Shown: piece by piece, positions 17,825 through 27,739 of the stretch
Position numbering within the stretch: the stretch's first letter is position 1
Layout of the letters: each line of letters begins with the position of its first letter
Notes under the pieces: generated by a model
The model's database searches: none
Seen by the model: the letters and a program-made list of their open reading frames with translations, nothing else
Told to the model about the DNA's origin: nothing
NCBI GenBank assembly: GCA_024703915.1
Contig: CP087969.1
Location: forward strand, 4,278,001 to 4,342,000
DNA: 64,000 nucleotides
Source of the DNA: Massilia sp. H-1
GTDB taxonomy: Bacteria; Pseudomonadota; Gammaproteobacteria; Burkholderiales; Burkholderiaceae_D
Direction: 5' to 3'
Translations under genes and position numbers: made by a program

Positions 17825-20800
17825 TTACTGCCAACGCAGCCTGGTCCCTTCTGGCAACGAGCTCAGGACCTTGACGCGGCCTTCGGCCACCAGCGCACCG
17901 AGTTCGGTGCCCATGCGTGGCCCCGGATCGGTGGCGTCTTCCGGCATGACCAGCCCGACCCAGGCGTCGCGCCCGGACAGCTTGGCCGCATACAGGCACT
18001 GGTCCGCCATCTTGACCACTTCTTCCCACGGGTGGGCATGGGGTGCGCTTTCGATGGCGGGGAAAGCGGCAAATCCGATCGAGCAGGTCTTTTGCAGGAT
18101 CACGCCGTTGCCGACGTCGATGCGCAATTCGCTGACGGCCTTGCGCAGATTGTTGGCCAGCAGTTCCGCATAGCTGCGGTCCGAATTGCGCGCCACAATC
18201 AGGAATTCTTCGCCGCCCCAGCGCACCACGAAGTCGGCATCGCGGCAGGCCTTGCGCAGCGCGGTGCTGCAGTGCTGCAGCACCAGGTCATCGCGCATGG
18301 CATGGCCGTAAGTGTCGTTGACGGACTTGAAGTGATCGATGTCGACCATGTAGAACAGCAGCGTCTTGTTGATGCTGGCCCGTTCGTGGCCTGCCGCGCG
18401 GTACTGGCGGCTCACGCGGGCCAGTTCGTCCGGCATCGACAAGCCCAGGAAGCGCCGGTTCTTCAGCCCGGTCAGGGGATCGACCATGCTCGCTTCCTGC
18501 AGCGCCGCGTTGGCTTGCTCGAGCGCCACGGTGCGGGCCCCGACCAGGGCTTCCAGTTCCGTATTGCGGCGGTGCAGCCAGCCGAGGCGCCAGCGCACGA
18601 ACAGCGCCACCAGCGAGGACGAGAGCAACACCAGCGCCGCCAGCGCCCAGCCGGTGCGCCACCAGGGCGCGTCGATGGTCACTTCGCGCACGCTGACCGG
18701 CCCCCAGACCTCGTCGCCAAGCGAAGCCCGCACTTCGAACTGGTAGTTTCCCGGTGGCAGGCCGGTATAGCGCCTTCGCGGATGCCGGTGTCGCGCCATG
18801 CATCTTCAGAAGCCTAGCCAGCCGCACCTGAACCCGCACCCGCGCTTCATTGATAAAGCTGAGGGCGGCGAAATGGAAAGTCAGTGCGCGGCGGCTCCAG
18901 TCGACGCGCGGGGCAGGGGCGGTCAGATCCTTGCCGCTGCCGTCCTGCAGGCGCAGCACGCGCGTGGTCGGCAGCGGCGGGGCGGGCGGTTCGGCCGCGG
19001 CATGGTAATGGGCCAGGCCGCTGGCCATGCCGAGCCAGATGTCGCCATTGCGGTCGGGCCAGAATGAATTGGCGGCGGCGTCGTCGCTGGGCAAGCCTTC
19101 GCCACGGCCGAACTGGTCGAGGCGGCCCTGGTGCCAGCGCTTGGCGCCTTGCGCGGTGCCGAGCCAGAGCGCGCCATGCGCGTCGAAGCCGAGCGAGTAG
19201 ATGTTGTCGGCGATCAGCGCGGTAGCTTACTGGTCGACATGGGTGACCTTGCCGATGCCCTTGGCATCGGGCTTGAAGTGGCTCAGGCCATGCATGTTCC
19301 AGTAGCTGACCCAGACTTCGCCGCTGGCGTCGACCGCGACCGTCTCGACATGGTTTTCAGCGCAAGCCGTCGGCCTTGCCGAAGCGGCGCCAGTGGCTGC
19401 CATCGAACATGGCGAGGCTAGACCCATGCCGCTGACCCACAGCCGTCCCGCGCGATCGCGCAAGACCTGGTCGATCTGCTCCTTGGGGTCGCCACCGGGC
19501 AAGGTCACGCTGCGCGTGCGGTAGTCCTTGCCTTCGCGCGCGAGCCGGTGCAGCCCGTGGGCCTGGGTGCCCAGGTAGAGCGCGCCGTCGGGGCCGAAGT
19601 CCATGGCGTTGACGGTGCTTGGCCCTTCGAGCCCGGTCAGTGCAACGGGAACGAAGCCCGTGCCATCGGCCGCGCAGCAGCAGGGAATTGGCGGCGTCCT
19701 TGGCGTTATTGCCGCCGACCCAGAAATTGCCCTGCGCATCCTGGGCCGAGGCATACAGCGAGCGTTCTTCGGTTCCGGGCAGCACTTCCCATTGTTTCTC
19801 ATCGCCTGGGCCAGGCCGCGGTTGGTGCCTGCCCACAAGATGCCGTCGCGGCTGCGCGCCAGATTCCAGACGGTGTCCGAGGGCAGTTTCTGGCGCCGCG
19901 TGTGGGCGGTCCATGCCAGGCGGCCTTGCAGGCGATGCACGCCTTCGGACGCGATCCACAGATTGCCTTCGCGGTCGAACAGCATCGACGTCACCCACTG
20001 ACCCGGCAAGCCCTGATGTTCGGTGATGAAGGTTTTTCCATTGTCGTCGAAGCGGATCAGGCCCAGATTGGTCGGCGTCCACACGTTGCCCTTGGCGTCG
20101 GCCAGCAGCTGGCCGCGCGTGACCGAGGCGCCCGGCAGCTGGGCGCTCATGTCTTCGGCCGCGCCATTGAAGGCGGTCAGGCGCAGCAGCACGCGCCTAC
20201 CCGCGGATCCAGATGCGGCCACGGTTGTCCTTGAGCAAGCTGTTGATCAATTCGTTCTTGAATCCAGTGAAGCTAAGGTGCGCGCGACCCAGGCGCCCTT
20301 GCCGCCGCGGTGATACAGGACGCCCTTGACGGTTGCCAGCGCTTCCTCGCCGCCGGATGCAATCCAGACGGCGCCGCTTTCCGCGTGGCACGCTTCAAGA
20401 ACCGGGGCGAGCTTGCCGGGCATGCCTTCGTACACGCCGTCGCTGGTGCCCAGCAAGAGGTGGCCGTCCCGGGTGGCCGCCATCGATTCGATGTGTAGTT
20501 CCGGCAATTGGCGCTCGGCGAAGGCTGGATCCGGGCCGCTGCTTAGGCCCAGGCCAGCGCGCCCTTGGCATTGATGACCCACAGGCGTCCGCCCGGTTCG
20601 CGGTAGAGCGAGGTGATGCTGTCGCTGGGCAGGCCGTCGGCGTTGCCGAAACGCTGGAAGCGGCTGCCGTCGTAACGGAACAGGCCGTCTTCGGTGGCGA
20701 CGTACAGGAAGCCGTCGCGGTCTTGCGCCAGGCCGGTGACGGCCTGATTGCGCAAGCCCTGTTCCGGGCCGTAGCTGCGGAAGGTGTAGGCGCCCGGCGT

Positions 20801-20872
20801 GTCGGCGGCCAGCGCCGTCTGCAGCATCAAGACGAGCAGAACGGTGAGCGCTGTCCGGAAGAATGAGTTCAC
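17825..20872 (-). CDS. Two-component-type beta-propeller sensor with Y_Y_Y domain and GGDEF diguanylate cyclase
   Basis: It would make cyclic di-GMP in response to an extracytoplasmic signal. A GTG start at 20872 gives a signal-peptide-like leader (VNSFFRTALTVLLVLMLQTALA). Many propeller repeats follow (LYVATEDGLFRYDG, LLLGTSDGVYEG, LWIASEGVHRLQG, LYLGTQAHGLHRL), then a Y_Y_Y domain (IYTGLPPGNYQFEVRAS), a transmembrane helix (TGWALAALVLLSSSLVALFVRW), a coiled coil and GGDEF (DPLTGLKNRRFL, VDIDHFKSVND, WGGEEF). An RxxD inhibitory site precedes GGEEF by five residues. Altered GCCGGC sites at 18812-18818, 19225-19230, 20195-20201 and 20541-20548, plus several indels, explain the fragmentation. 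About 1010 aa. Confidence 0.85.
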
Positions 20873-20977
20873 GTGCAAAATGAGGCGATCCTCAAGTCGT
20901 GGAAAGAATTGACGCGCATTGCATACGCGCAATAGTGAGTATCCGGATCGGCGCGCCGGTCGTCAACGAAAACCGGC

Positions 20978-21769
20978 TCACGGGCGCTCGCCCAGCGCCA
21001 GTTCGATCCAGGTGGGGGCGTGGTCGCTGGGCTTGATGCGGCCGCGCACCTCGCGGTCGACTCCGGCCGCTGTGAGTGTGCTTAGCCAATGAGGGGCTCA
21101 GGAGCAGGTGGTCGATACGCAGGCTAGGCGTTGCGTCCGTAAGCGTTGCAGAAAGTAATCCCAGAAGGTATAGATGGTTTCGCCGGGATGCATGGTGCGC
21201 AGGCTGTCGCACCAGCCCTGGTCGATCAGGCGCTGGAAGGCGGCCCGCGTTTCCGGACGGAACAGCGCGTCGTTGACCCAGCGTTCCGGCTTGTAGACGT
21301 CGAGTTCGGTGGGCATCACATTGAAGTCAGCTTAGCCAGCACCACCTGTGCGCCGCTGTCGATCAGGGTGGCGGCGTGCGCGATCAGGCGCTCGAACCAG
21401 CCGAGCTTGTAGTCGAACTTGGGGCCGGGGGCGGGGTTGCCGTTCGGCAGATACAGACAGCAGATCAGCACGCCGTCGACGGCGGCCTCGAGGTAGCGGC
21501 TTTGCGCATCGTTCTCGTCGCCAGGCAGTCCGCGCCCGACCTCGATGGGCGCCGTTCCGCGCGCGAGGATCGCCACGCCGTTCCAGCTTTTCTGGCCGTG
21601 CCAGATGGCGTGGTAGCTTAGCCGCCTTGAGCGCATCCTCGGGAAACTTCTCTTGCGGTGCTTTCAGCTCCTGCAAGCAGGCGACGTCGGGCCGCGTTTC
21701 TTCAAGCCATTCCAGCAAGGCGGGCAGGCGGCTCGTGATGCCGTTGACGTTGAAGGTGGCGATGCGCAT
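20978..21769 (-). CDS. xth: Exodeoxyribonuclease III
   Basis: This is an AP endonuclease/3'-5' exonuclease of the EEP fold acting in base excision repair. It begins MRIATFNVNGITSRL. Catalytic motifs are CLQELKA (metal-binding E), WNGVAILAR, YLPNGN, VLAGDFNVMPTE (D-x-N) and RIKPSDHAPTWIEL (final S-D-H). Four altered GCCGGC sites fall inside the gene: 21080-21086, 21123-21129, 21330-21336 and 21616-21622. Restoring GCCGGC recovers one frame of about 260 aa with no other repair except near 21330. This makes it one of the cleanest demonstrations that the breaks are systematic. Confidence 0.92.
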
Positions 21770-21864
21770 GGGCACTCCGGATGACAGGGTCGACCTGCCA
21801 TTTTTTACCAGATCGGCGCAGGACGCCGCACGGGACGCCGCACGGGAGGGAGCCAGGGCACCTG

Positions 21865-21962
21865 CCACCCAGAAACAATTTCGCAATCAGGGGTCAGACC
21901 TCAATTCTGCAAGAATTGCAGAATTGAGGTCTGACCCCGATTGTGAAATTGTTTCTGGGTGG
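21865..21962. repeat. GGGGTCAGACCT-core long inverted repeat
   Basis: Arms 21865-21910 and 21918-21962 are near-perfect reverse complements of about 45 bp containing CAGGGGTCAGACCTCAATTC. The same GGGGTCAG.TCTGAC core recurs in the repeat at 46966-47087. It lies between the divergent xth and DUF1697 genes. It resembles the dispersed intergenic repeats common in this bacterial family. Confidence 0.9.
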
Positions 21963-22026
21963 ACGCGCTGAGCTTCAACGCGGGCGGGGCGGTACAATCG
22001 GCCTTCTCAATTGCGTTTGGATCAGG

Positions 22027-22545
22027 ATGACGACTTACATAGCCTTATTGCGCGCCGTGAATGTCGGCGGGACCGGGAAGTTGCCGATGGCTGAGTTGAA
22101 GGCCATGTGCGAACGGGGCTTGGCTTTGCCGCTGTCCAAACCTATATCGCGAGCGGTAATGCGGTGTTTGAGAGCGGCAAGTCCGCCGCGCAAGTCAAGG
22201 CTTTGCTCGAGGCCGCCATGCGCGAGTATCTTAAAGCGCCGGTACGCGTCATGGTGCGCACCGGTGCCGAGATGGCTTGGCGTCGTGGCTTAAGCAATCC
22301 CTTCCCCGAGGCGGCGCCCAACCGCACGGTGGCGATCTTCCTCGATGCGGCGCCACCGGTTGCAGCTGACGGGCGTCACCGGCCAGAAGAACGAGGAAAT
22401 GGCGCTCGGCGTGCGCGAAATCTATGTGCACTACGGCGACGGCATGGCCGATTCGAAACTCAAGATTGCCGCCGCGCTCGAGGGCACGGCACGCAACATC
22501 AATACGATCACCAAACTGGCCGCCATGGCCGCCGCCCGCGCTTAA
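22027..22545 (+). CDS. DUF1697 family protein
   Basis: The start MTTYIALLRAVNVGGTGKLPMAELKAMCE is the DUF1697 signature. It is followed by QTYIASGNAVFES, VRTGAEMAGVVAGNPFPEAAPNRTVAIFLDA and the C-terminal EIYVHYGDGMADSKLKI...RNINTITKLA. Function is unknown for the family. Three altered GCCGGC sites (about 22118-22125 in ERAGFAAV, 22268-22274 and 22284-22291 in EMAGVVAGNP) and an indel near 22355 break the frame. Restored length is about 172 aa. Its TAA overlaps the convergent aldolase stop at 22542-22545. Confidence 0.85.
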
Positions 22546-23299
22546 GTGGCGTAGCCCGGGTCGATCTTGTCGAGCTTGCGGATCAGGGCTTGGCCAGGCA
22601 AACGCGCCGCCCAGGCCGCCCGTCTGCACCCGCATCGCTTCGCCCACGCCTTTGACGATGCGCGGGTCCACCTGCACCAGCTCGCCGCCAGCCTGGGCCG
22701 CCAGCTGAATCTGGCAAGCCGACTCGAACGTATACATCGCAAGGAAGGTGTCGGGAATGCTCTTTTGCGCCACCAGCAAACCGTGGTTGCGCAGCACCAG
22801 GAAGCTGGCGCGGCCCAGGTCGGCCTGCAGGCGCGGCTTTTCTTCGTCGCGGAAGGCCACGCCTTCGTAGTCGTGGTAGGCGAGCGAGGCCAGCACGAAG
22901 GTCGATTGCTGCGAGATCGGCAAGATGCCGCAGCGCTGGGCGCTGACCGCCACCCCGGCGCGGGTATGCGTGTGCAGCACGCACTGGACGTCGTCGCGCG
23001 CTTCGTGCACGGCGCTGTGGATCACGAAGCTTAGCCGGATTGACCGGAAACGGCGAGTCGATCACCTTGTTGCATTGCTGGTCGACCTTGACCAGCGAGG
23101 AGGCGGTGATTTCATCGAACATCAGCCCGTAGGGGTTGATCAGGAAGTGATGCTCGGGGCCGGGCAGGCGGGCGCTGATGTGGGTGAACACCAGGTCGCT
23201 CCAGCCGTGCAGGGCAACCAGGCGGTAGCAGGCGGCCAGGTCGACCCGGGTTTGCCATTCTTCGGCGCTGACAACGCCTTTAAGCGAGGGAAAGTCCAT
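22542..23299 (-). CDS. Class II aldolase/adducin family protein
   Basis: This is a zinc-dependent aldolase-fold enzyme of about 251 aa. Motifs: WSDLVFTHISARLPG, FLINPYGLMFDEITASSLVKVD, VIHSAVHEARDDVQCVLHTHTRAG (metal-binding H-x-H), FLVLRNHGLLV and the C-terminal GGAFAWPALIRKLDKIDPGYAT. Many members annotated this way act on sugar acids or are of unknown substrate. Altered GCCGGC at 23031-23037 (VNPAGFVIHS) and at about 22596-22602 (GCCAAGC for WPALIRK) explain the two breaks. ATG 23299 follows GGAGA. It is divergent from the Crp/Fnr gene at 23385, a possible regulator. Confidence 0.88.
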
Positions 23300-23384
23300 C
23301 GTGTCTCCTTGTAGTAGTTGCGGTAGACAGTAGCGCGGGACTACACTTTGAACTGTCAAGTTCTTTACAATTGGTGGAATAATC

Positions 23385-24075
23385 ATGGCCGATTCGAAGG
23401 CGCTGCTGGAAGGCATGTCGCGCAACGGCTGGTTCGGCGCCTTGCCGGGCGAACTGGGCCTGCAGATGATAGCCCGGGCCGAACTGGTGCGTCTGCGTCC
23501 CGGCGAAATGCTGTTCCGGCAGGGCGACGCGCCGACCGGGCTGTACGGCCTGGTCAGCGGCACGCTCAAGATGTCGTCCCTGCGCGAGGACGGGCGCGAA
23601 GCCATTCTGGCGGTGCTGGAAACCGGCATCTGGTTCGGCGAGATTTCCCTGATCGATGACTTGCCGCGCACCCATGACGCGACCGCCATCGGCCCGGTCG
23701 AGGTGCTGGTGCTGCCGCGCAGCGCCTTCGACGCCTTGATGGAGCGGGCCGTGTTTGCGCGCGCCGTGGCGCAGCTGATGGCGGGCCGCATTCGCCTGCT
23801 GTACGGCATCGTGGAAGACGCGACCCTGCGCTCGACCCGGGCCCGGATCGCGCGCCGCCTGCTCTTGATGGCGCGCGGCGACGTGACCTTGTCGCCCTTG
23901 AAACGCCCGCGCGTACCCGTATCGCAGGAAGGCCTGGCGATGATGCTCGGTATTTCACGCCAGACCTTGTCCAAGGAATTGCGGCTGCTGTCCGAGCAGG
24001 GCGCGATCGTGCTCGGTTACGGGTATATCGAGGTGGTGTCGGAGGCTAAGCCTGGGCAAGCTGACGCTGGGCTGA
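23385..24075 (+). CDS. Crp/Fnr-family transcriptional regulator
   Basis: It has an N-terminal cyclic-nucleotide-binding beta barrel (RLRPGEMLFRQGDAPTGLYGLVSGTLKMS, GIWFGEISLIDDLPRTHDATA) and a C-terminal Crp-type HTH (VSQEGLAMMLGISRQTLSKELRLLSEQGAI). No N-terminal FNR Cys cluster is present, so it is not an iron-sulfur oxygen sensor. The end is altered: GCTAAGC at 24045-24051 replaces GCCGGC, and repair gives the terminus EAGLGKLTLG with TGA at 24073-24075, about 229 aa. It starts 86 bases from the divergent class II aldolase. Confidence 0.9.
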
Positions 24076-24080
24076 GCGAT

Positions 24081-24520
24081 TCAGGGGATAAATGCGAGGT
24101 CGAGCAAGGCATCGGCCGGGTAGGGATTCTGTGTCGGAAATGCCGATTGGGGCAACCCGGTTTCTGCCGCTGCCCGGCGGACGGCGCCCGCATAGGCTCT
24201 GGTCGAAAACGCCGAGCACCAGGCGTGCCAGGCTTGGGCTGTCCTCGAGGCGATCCAGGATGCGGTGCCGCTGTTCATGAATTGTGCTGACCCACGAGCT
24301 CGTCTTGCGCTCTGGCTGGAATTCACACTTGAGCAAGTGCAGCATCAGTACTTCGAGCCGCGAGTGGAGCTCGTGCCTGAGGTTCTTGCCCATGTCTTCG
24401 ATCTCCTCGACGAGATTGTCCAAGTCGAGTTGTTCGAAATCTTTGGCGCGCAGGAGTTCAATCTGCCGTTCGAGCCATTGCGCAAAGTCTTGCTCATGTA
24501 ATCGCAGGCGGGCAGGTGTG
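24081..24520 (-). CDS. DUF29 family protein (copy 2)
   Basis: It contains the DUF29 pattern DFAQWLERQIELLRAKDFEQLDLDNLVEEIEDMGKNLRHELHSRLEVLMLHLLKCEFQPE, then RILDRLEDSPSLARLVL, ARRAAAETGLPQSAFPTQNPYPADALLD. DUF29 proteins are of unknown function and often expand in tandem. The start is uncertain: ATG at 24497 is one base out of frame with HEQDFAQWL. It is nearly identical to the upstream copy over ~24380-24480. About 145 aa. Confidence 0.78.
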
Positions 24521-24532
24521 GAAGACGGTCCA

Positions 24533-25004
24533 TCATCGCTCCGGAGGGAGGAAGCGCATGTCCAGCAATTGGTCGCGCGAATACGGCAACTGGCGTGGGA
24601 ACACACTTTCGGCCAGCCCGGTTTCGTGTGCCGCCCGGATGACGGCGGAGGCGTAGCATTGGCGGGCGTAGTCGTCGACCAGGCGCCCAAGACTTGGGCT
24701 GTCCCTGAGATTGTGCAGTATTTGCGCGCTGTTCGCCAATGGAGCCGAGCCAGCCCGACGACTTTTGTTCGGGCTGAAACTCGCATTTCAGCAGGTGCAG
24801 GATCAGCACTTCGAGCCGCGAATGGAGTTCGTGCCTGAGGCTTTTTCCCATGTCTTCGATCTCCTCGACGAGATTGTTCAAGTCGAGTTGTTCGAAATCT
24901 TTGGCGCGCAGGAGTTCAGTCTGCCGCGCGAGCCATTGCGCAAAGTCTTGCCCGTAATCGACGGGCTCGGCAGTTGTGCTTGGAGAAGGGGAAATGTCGT
25001 TCAT
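24533..25004 (-). CDS. DUF29 family protein (copy 1)
   Basis: The ATG at 25004 gives MNDISPSPSTTAEPVDYGQDFAQWLARQ, then LLRAKDFEQLDLNNLVEEIEDMGKSLRHELHSRLEVLILHLL and QILHNLRDSPSLGRLVDDYARQCYASAVIRAAHETGLAESVFP. One indel near 24740 breaks the frame. About 157 aa. It is the upstream member of a tandem pair and may be co-transcribed with copy 2. Confidence 0.82.
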
Positions 25005-25080
25005 GCTGCCTCCAGAATGTGAAGGTAGCACCGATTGGCGGGGCTAGAGCCAGCGCCGCCGCCAATCGTGCGGGGATTGC

Positions 25081-27658
25081 TTAGCTTAGCCTCGGCGATG
25101 CGCTTGGCGATGTGGGCCAGCGCTTCTTCGACCTGGTCGATCAGGATCAGGCACAGGTCGCCTGCCGACAGGCGCGCGAGCGCCGTGTCGATGGCGATGA
25201 ATTCGCCATTGATTTCATCCACGTGCGAGGTGCGCTTGGCGCCCGTCAGGCCTTCGCGCAGCAGACGCACGACTTCGCCGTCGGCACGGCCGCGCTGGCA
25301 CTGGTCCTGGTACAGCAGCACGTCGTCGAAGGACGCGCCCAGGATCTCGGTCTGCTGGCGGATGTCGACATCGCGCCGGTCACCGGCGCCGCTGATCACC
25401 ACCGAGCGGCGCTTGGCCTAAGCATGCTTTCCACGGCGCTCACCAGGGCCAGGATCGCGTCCGGGTTGTGACCGTAGTCGGCGATCACGGTCGCGCCCTT
25501 GTAGTTGAAGACGTTGAAGCGGCCGGGCGCATTGTCGCTCTCGTTGGCGAACGACTTGAGGCCAGGGCGCAGATGCGCTCCCATGGCATGCCCACGCCCC
25601 AGGCGGCGGCCACCGATGCCATCACGTTCTCGACCTGGAAGCCGATCGTGCCGTTGCGGGTGATCGGCACTTCCGTCAGGGCGACTTTGTATTCGGTCTT
25701 GCCCTGGGCCGCGACCAGCATGCCATCGGCCACGTAGACCACGCGCTGGCCTTGTGCACGGTGGGTCGACATGACCGGATGCTCGGGATCGGCGGCGAAG
25801 TAGGTCACGCTGCCGCGGCAGTTCTGCGCCATGGCAGCGACCACCGGATCGGCCGCGTTCAGTACCGCTACGCCGCCGTCGGCGACGTTTTGCACGATCA
25901 CGCGTTTCAGTACCGCCAGGTCTTCCAGCGTGGTGATGTAGTTCAGTCCCAGGTGGTCGCCCGAGCCGATGTTGGTGACGACGGCCACCTGGCAGCGGTC
26001 GAAGGCCAGGCCTTCGCGCAGCAGGCCGCCGCGCGCGGGTCTCGAACACGGCCGCGTCGACGTCCGGGTGCAGCAGGACATTGCGCGCTGCTGCGGGACC
26101 GCTGCAGTCGCCGCTGTCGATGCGGCGCCCTTCGATGTACACGCCGTCGGTATTGGTCATCCCGGTGCGCATGCCGCCTGCGGTGAGCAGGTGGGCGATC
26201 AGGCGCACGGTGGTGGTCTTGCCGTTGGTGCCGGTGACGGCAACGACCGGAATGCGGCCGTCGTCGCCGTCGGCGAACATGGACGAGACGATCGCTTCGC
26301 CCACCGCGCGGCCTTTGCCGAACGATGGCGACAGGTGCATGCGCAGGCCAGGCGCGGCGTTGACTTCAACGATGCCGCCGTTCTGTTCTTCGATCGGTTT
26401 GAGTACGCTGTCGCAGACCAGGTCGACGCCGCAGATGTCCAGACCGACCATGTGGGCGGCGGCAATCGCGCGCGCCGCCACTTCCGGGTGCACGTCGTCG
26501 GTCACGTCGGTGGCCGCGCCGCCGGTCGACAGGTTGGCGTTGTTGCGCAGGATGACGCGCGCCTTTCGGCGGCACCGAGTCGGCCACGAAGCCTTGCTTG
26601 GCCAGCGAGGCGAGGGCGATGTCGTCGAAGCGGATCTTGGTCAGCGAGGTTGCGTGGCCGTTGCCGCGGCGCGGGTCGAGGTTGACCTGGTCGACCAGCT
26701 GGCGCACGGTGTGCACGCCGTCGCCGACCACGATCGGCGGGTCGCGCCGGGCGGCGGCGATCAGCTTGTTGCCGATCACGAGCAGGCGGAAGTCGTTACC
26801 CGGCAGGTAGCGTTCGACCAGGATGTCGTCGTGGAATTCGGATGCGGCGACGAAGCTAGCGTCGAGCTGTTCGCGGGTGGTGACGTTGACCGTCACGCCC
26901 TTGCCCTGGTTGCCGTCCTTCGGCTTGATCACGACCGGCAGGCCGATCTCGAGCGCGGTGGCCCAGGCGTCGTCCTGGTCGCTCACCACGCGACCCATCG
27001 GCACCGGCACGCTGCCGCATGCAGCAGTTTCTTGGTCAGTTCCTTGTCCTGGGCGATGGCTTCGGCGATCGCGCCGGTGCTGTCGATTTCGGCGGCCTGG
27101 ATCTTGCGCTGGCGCGAGCCCCAGCCGAAGGCGACCAGGCTGCCCTGGGTCAGGCGGCGGAACGGGATGTTGCGGGCTACGGCGGCCTGCACGATGGCGC
27201 CGGTGGACGGGCCGAGGCGCACGTCTTCGTCGAGTTCGCGCAGTTCATGCAGCGCCGCTGCCAGGTCGAACGGGGTGTCGGTTTCGGCCGAGGTGATCAG
27301 CTGGGTAGCCAGCTCCATCGCGCGGCGGCCGACTTCTTCTTCCGAGTATTCGACCACCACCTGGTAGATGCCGGTTTCCAGCGTGGCAGGTGCTGCGGCT
27401 GAAGGTCACCGGGCAGCCGGCTTGCGCCTGCAGGCCGAGCGCCGCCAGTTCGAGCACGTGCGCCATCGGGATCTTGTCGTCATGGCCGGTCGGCTGGAAC
27501 GGGCTCATGTCGGGGAAGCGGGTGCGCAGGCGTTGTTCGAAGCCCGGCATGTTGCCGACGCAGCTTTCTTCGGGCGTGAGCGAGACGATCGCCTCGATCG
27601 AGGTGTGGTGGCTCCACAGATTGGGACCACGCAAGGCCCGTACGCGAGATACTTCCAT
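25081..27658 (-). CDS. cphA: Cyanophycin synthetase
   Basis: CphA polymerises aspartate and arginine into multi-L-arginyl-poly-aspartate with two ATP-dependent ligase modules. Present are the N-terminal domain (MEVSRVRALRGPNLWSH), an ATP-grasp module (LLHAAGVPVPMGRVV, LPVVIKPKDGNQGKGVTVNV, VDLVCD, GGIVEVNAAPGLRMHL) and a Mur-ligase module with intact P-loop VVAVTGTNGKTTTVRL, then NIGSGDHLGLNYI and VIADYGHNPDAI. Altered GCCGGC sites lie at about 25084-25090 (C-terminal EAG then stop), 25415 (SMPAKRRS), 25564 (ICAGLKSF) and 27018 (LHAAGVPVP). Other indels lie near 26035, 26565 and 27385. About 858 aa. It lies downstream of a second, shorter synthetase on the same strand. Confidence 0.92.
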
Positions 27659-27708
27659 AAACCGTTTCATCCTATGAGGGTGGACGTCACCGCAGCGGTG
27701 CCGTCCGC

Positions 27709-27731
27709 TGCCCGGCAATCATCGCCGGGCG
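27709..27731. terminator. Hairpin between the two cyanophycin synthetase genes
   Basis: GCCCGGC (27710-27716) pairs with GCCGGGC (27724-27730) around a 7-bp loop, immediately 3' of the upstream synthetase stop. No clear poly-U tract follows on the minus strand, so it may be an mRNA stability or attenuation structure rather than a simple terminator. Confidence 0.45.
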
Positions 27732-27739
27732 CTAAATAA

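Noticed and set aside
22540..22547. CTTAAG at the DUF1697/aldolase junction as an altered GCCGGC site
   Set aside because: Both converging genes end naturally here with overlapping TAA stops and normal family lengths.
24432..27545. TTCGAA as a second modified motif (it appears altered at about 15448 and 18806)
   Set aside because: TTCGAA is intact at several places (24432, 24888, 27537), so no systematic effect is supported.
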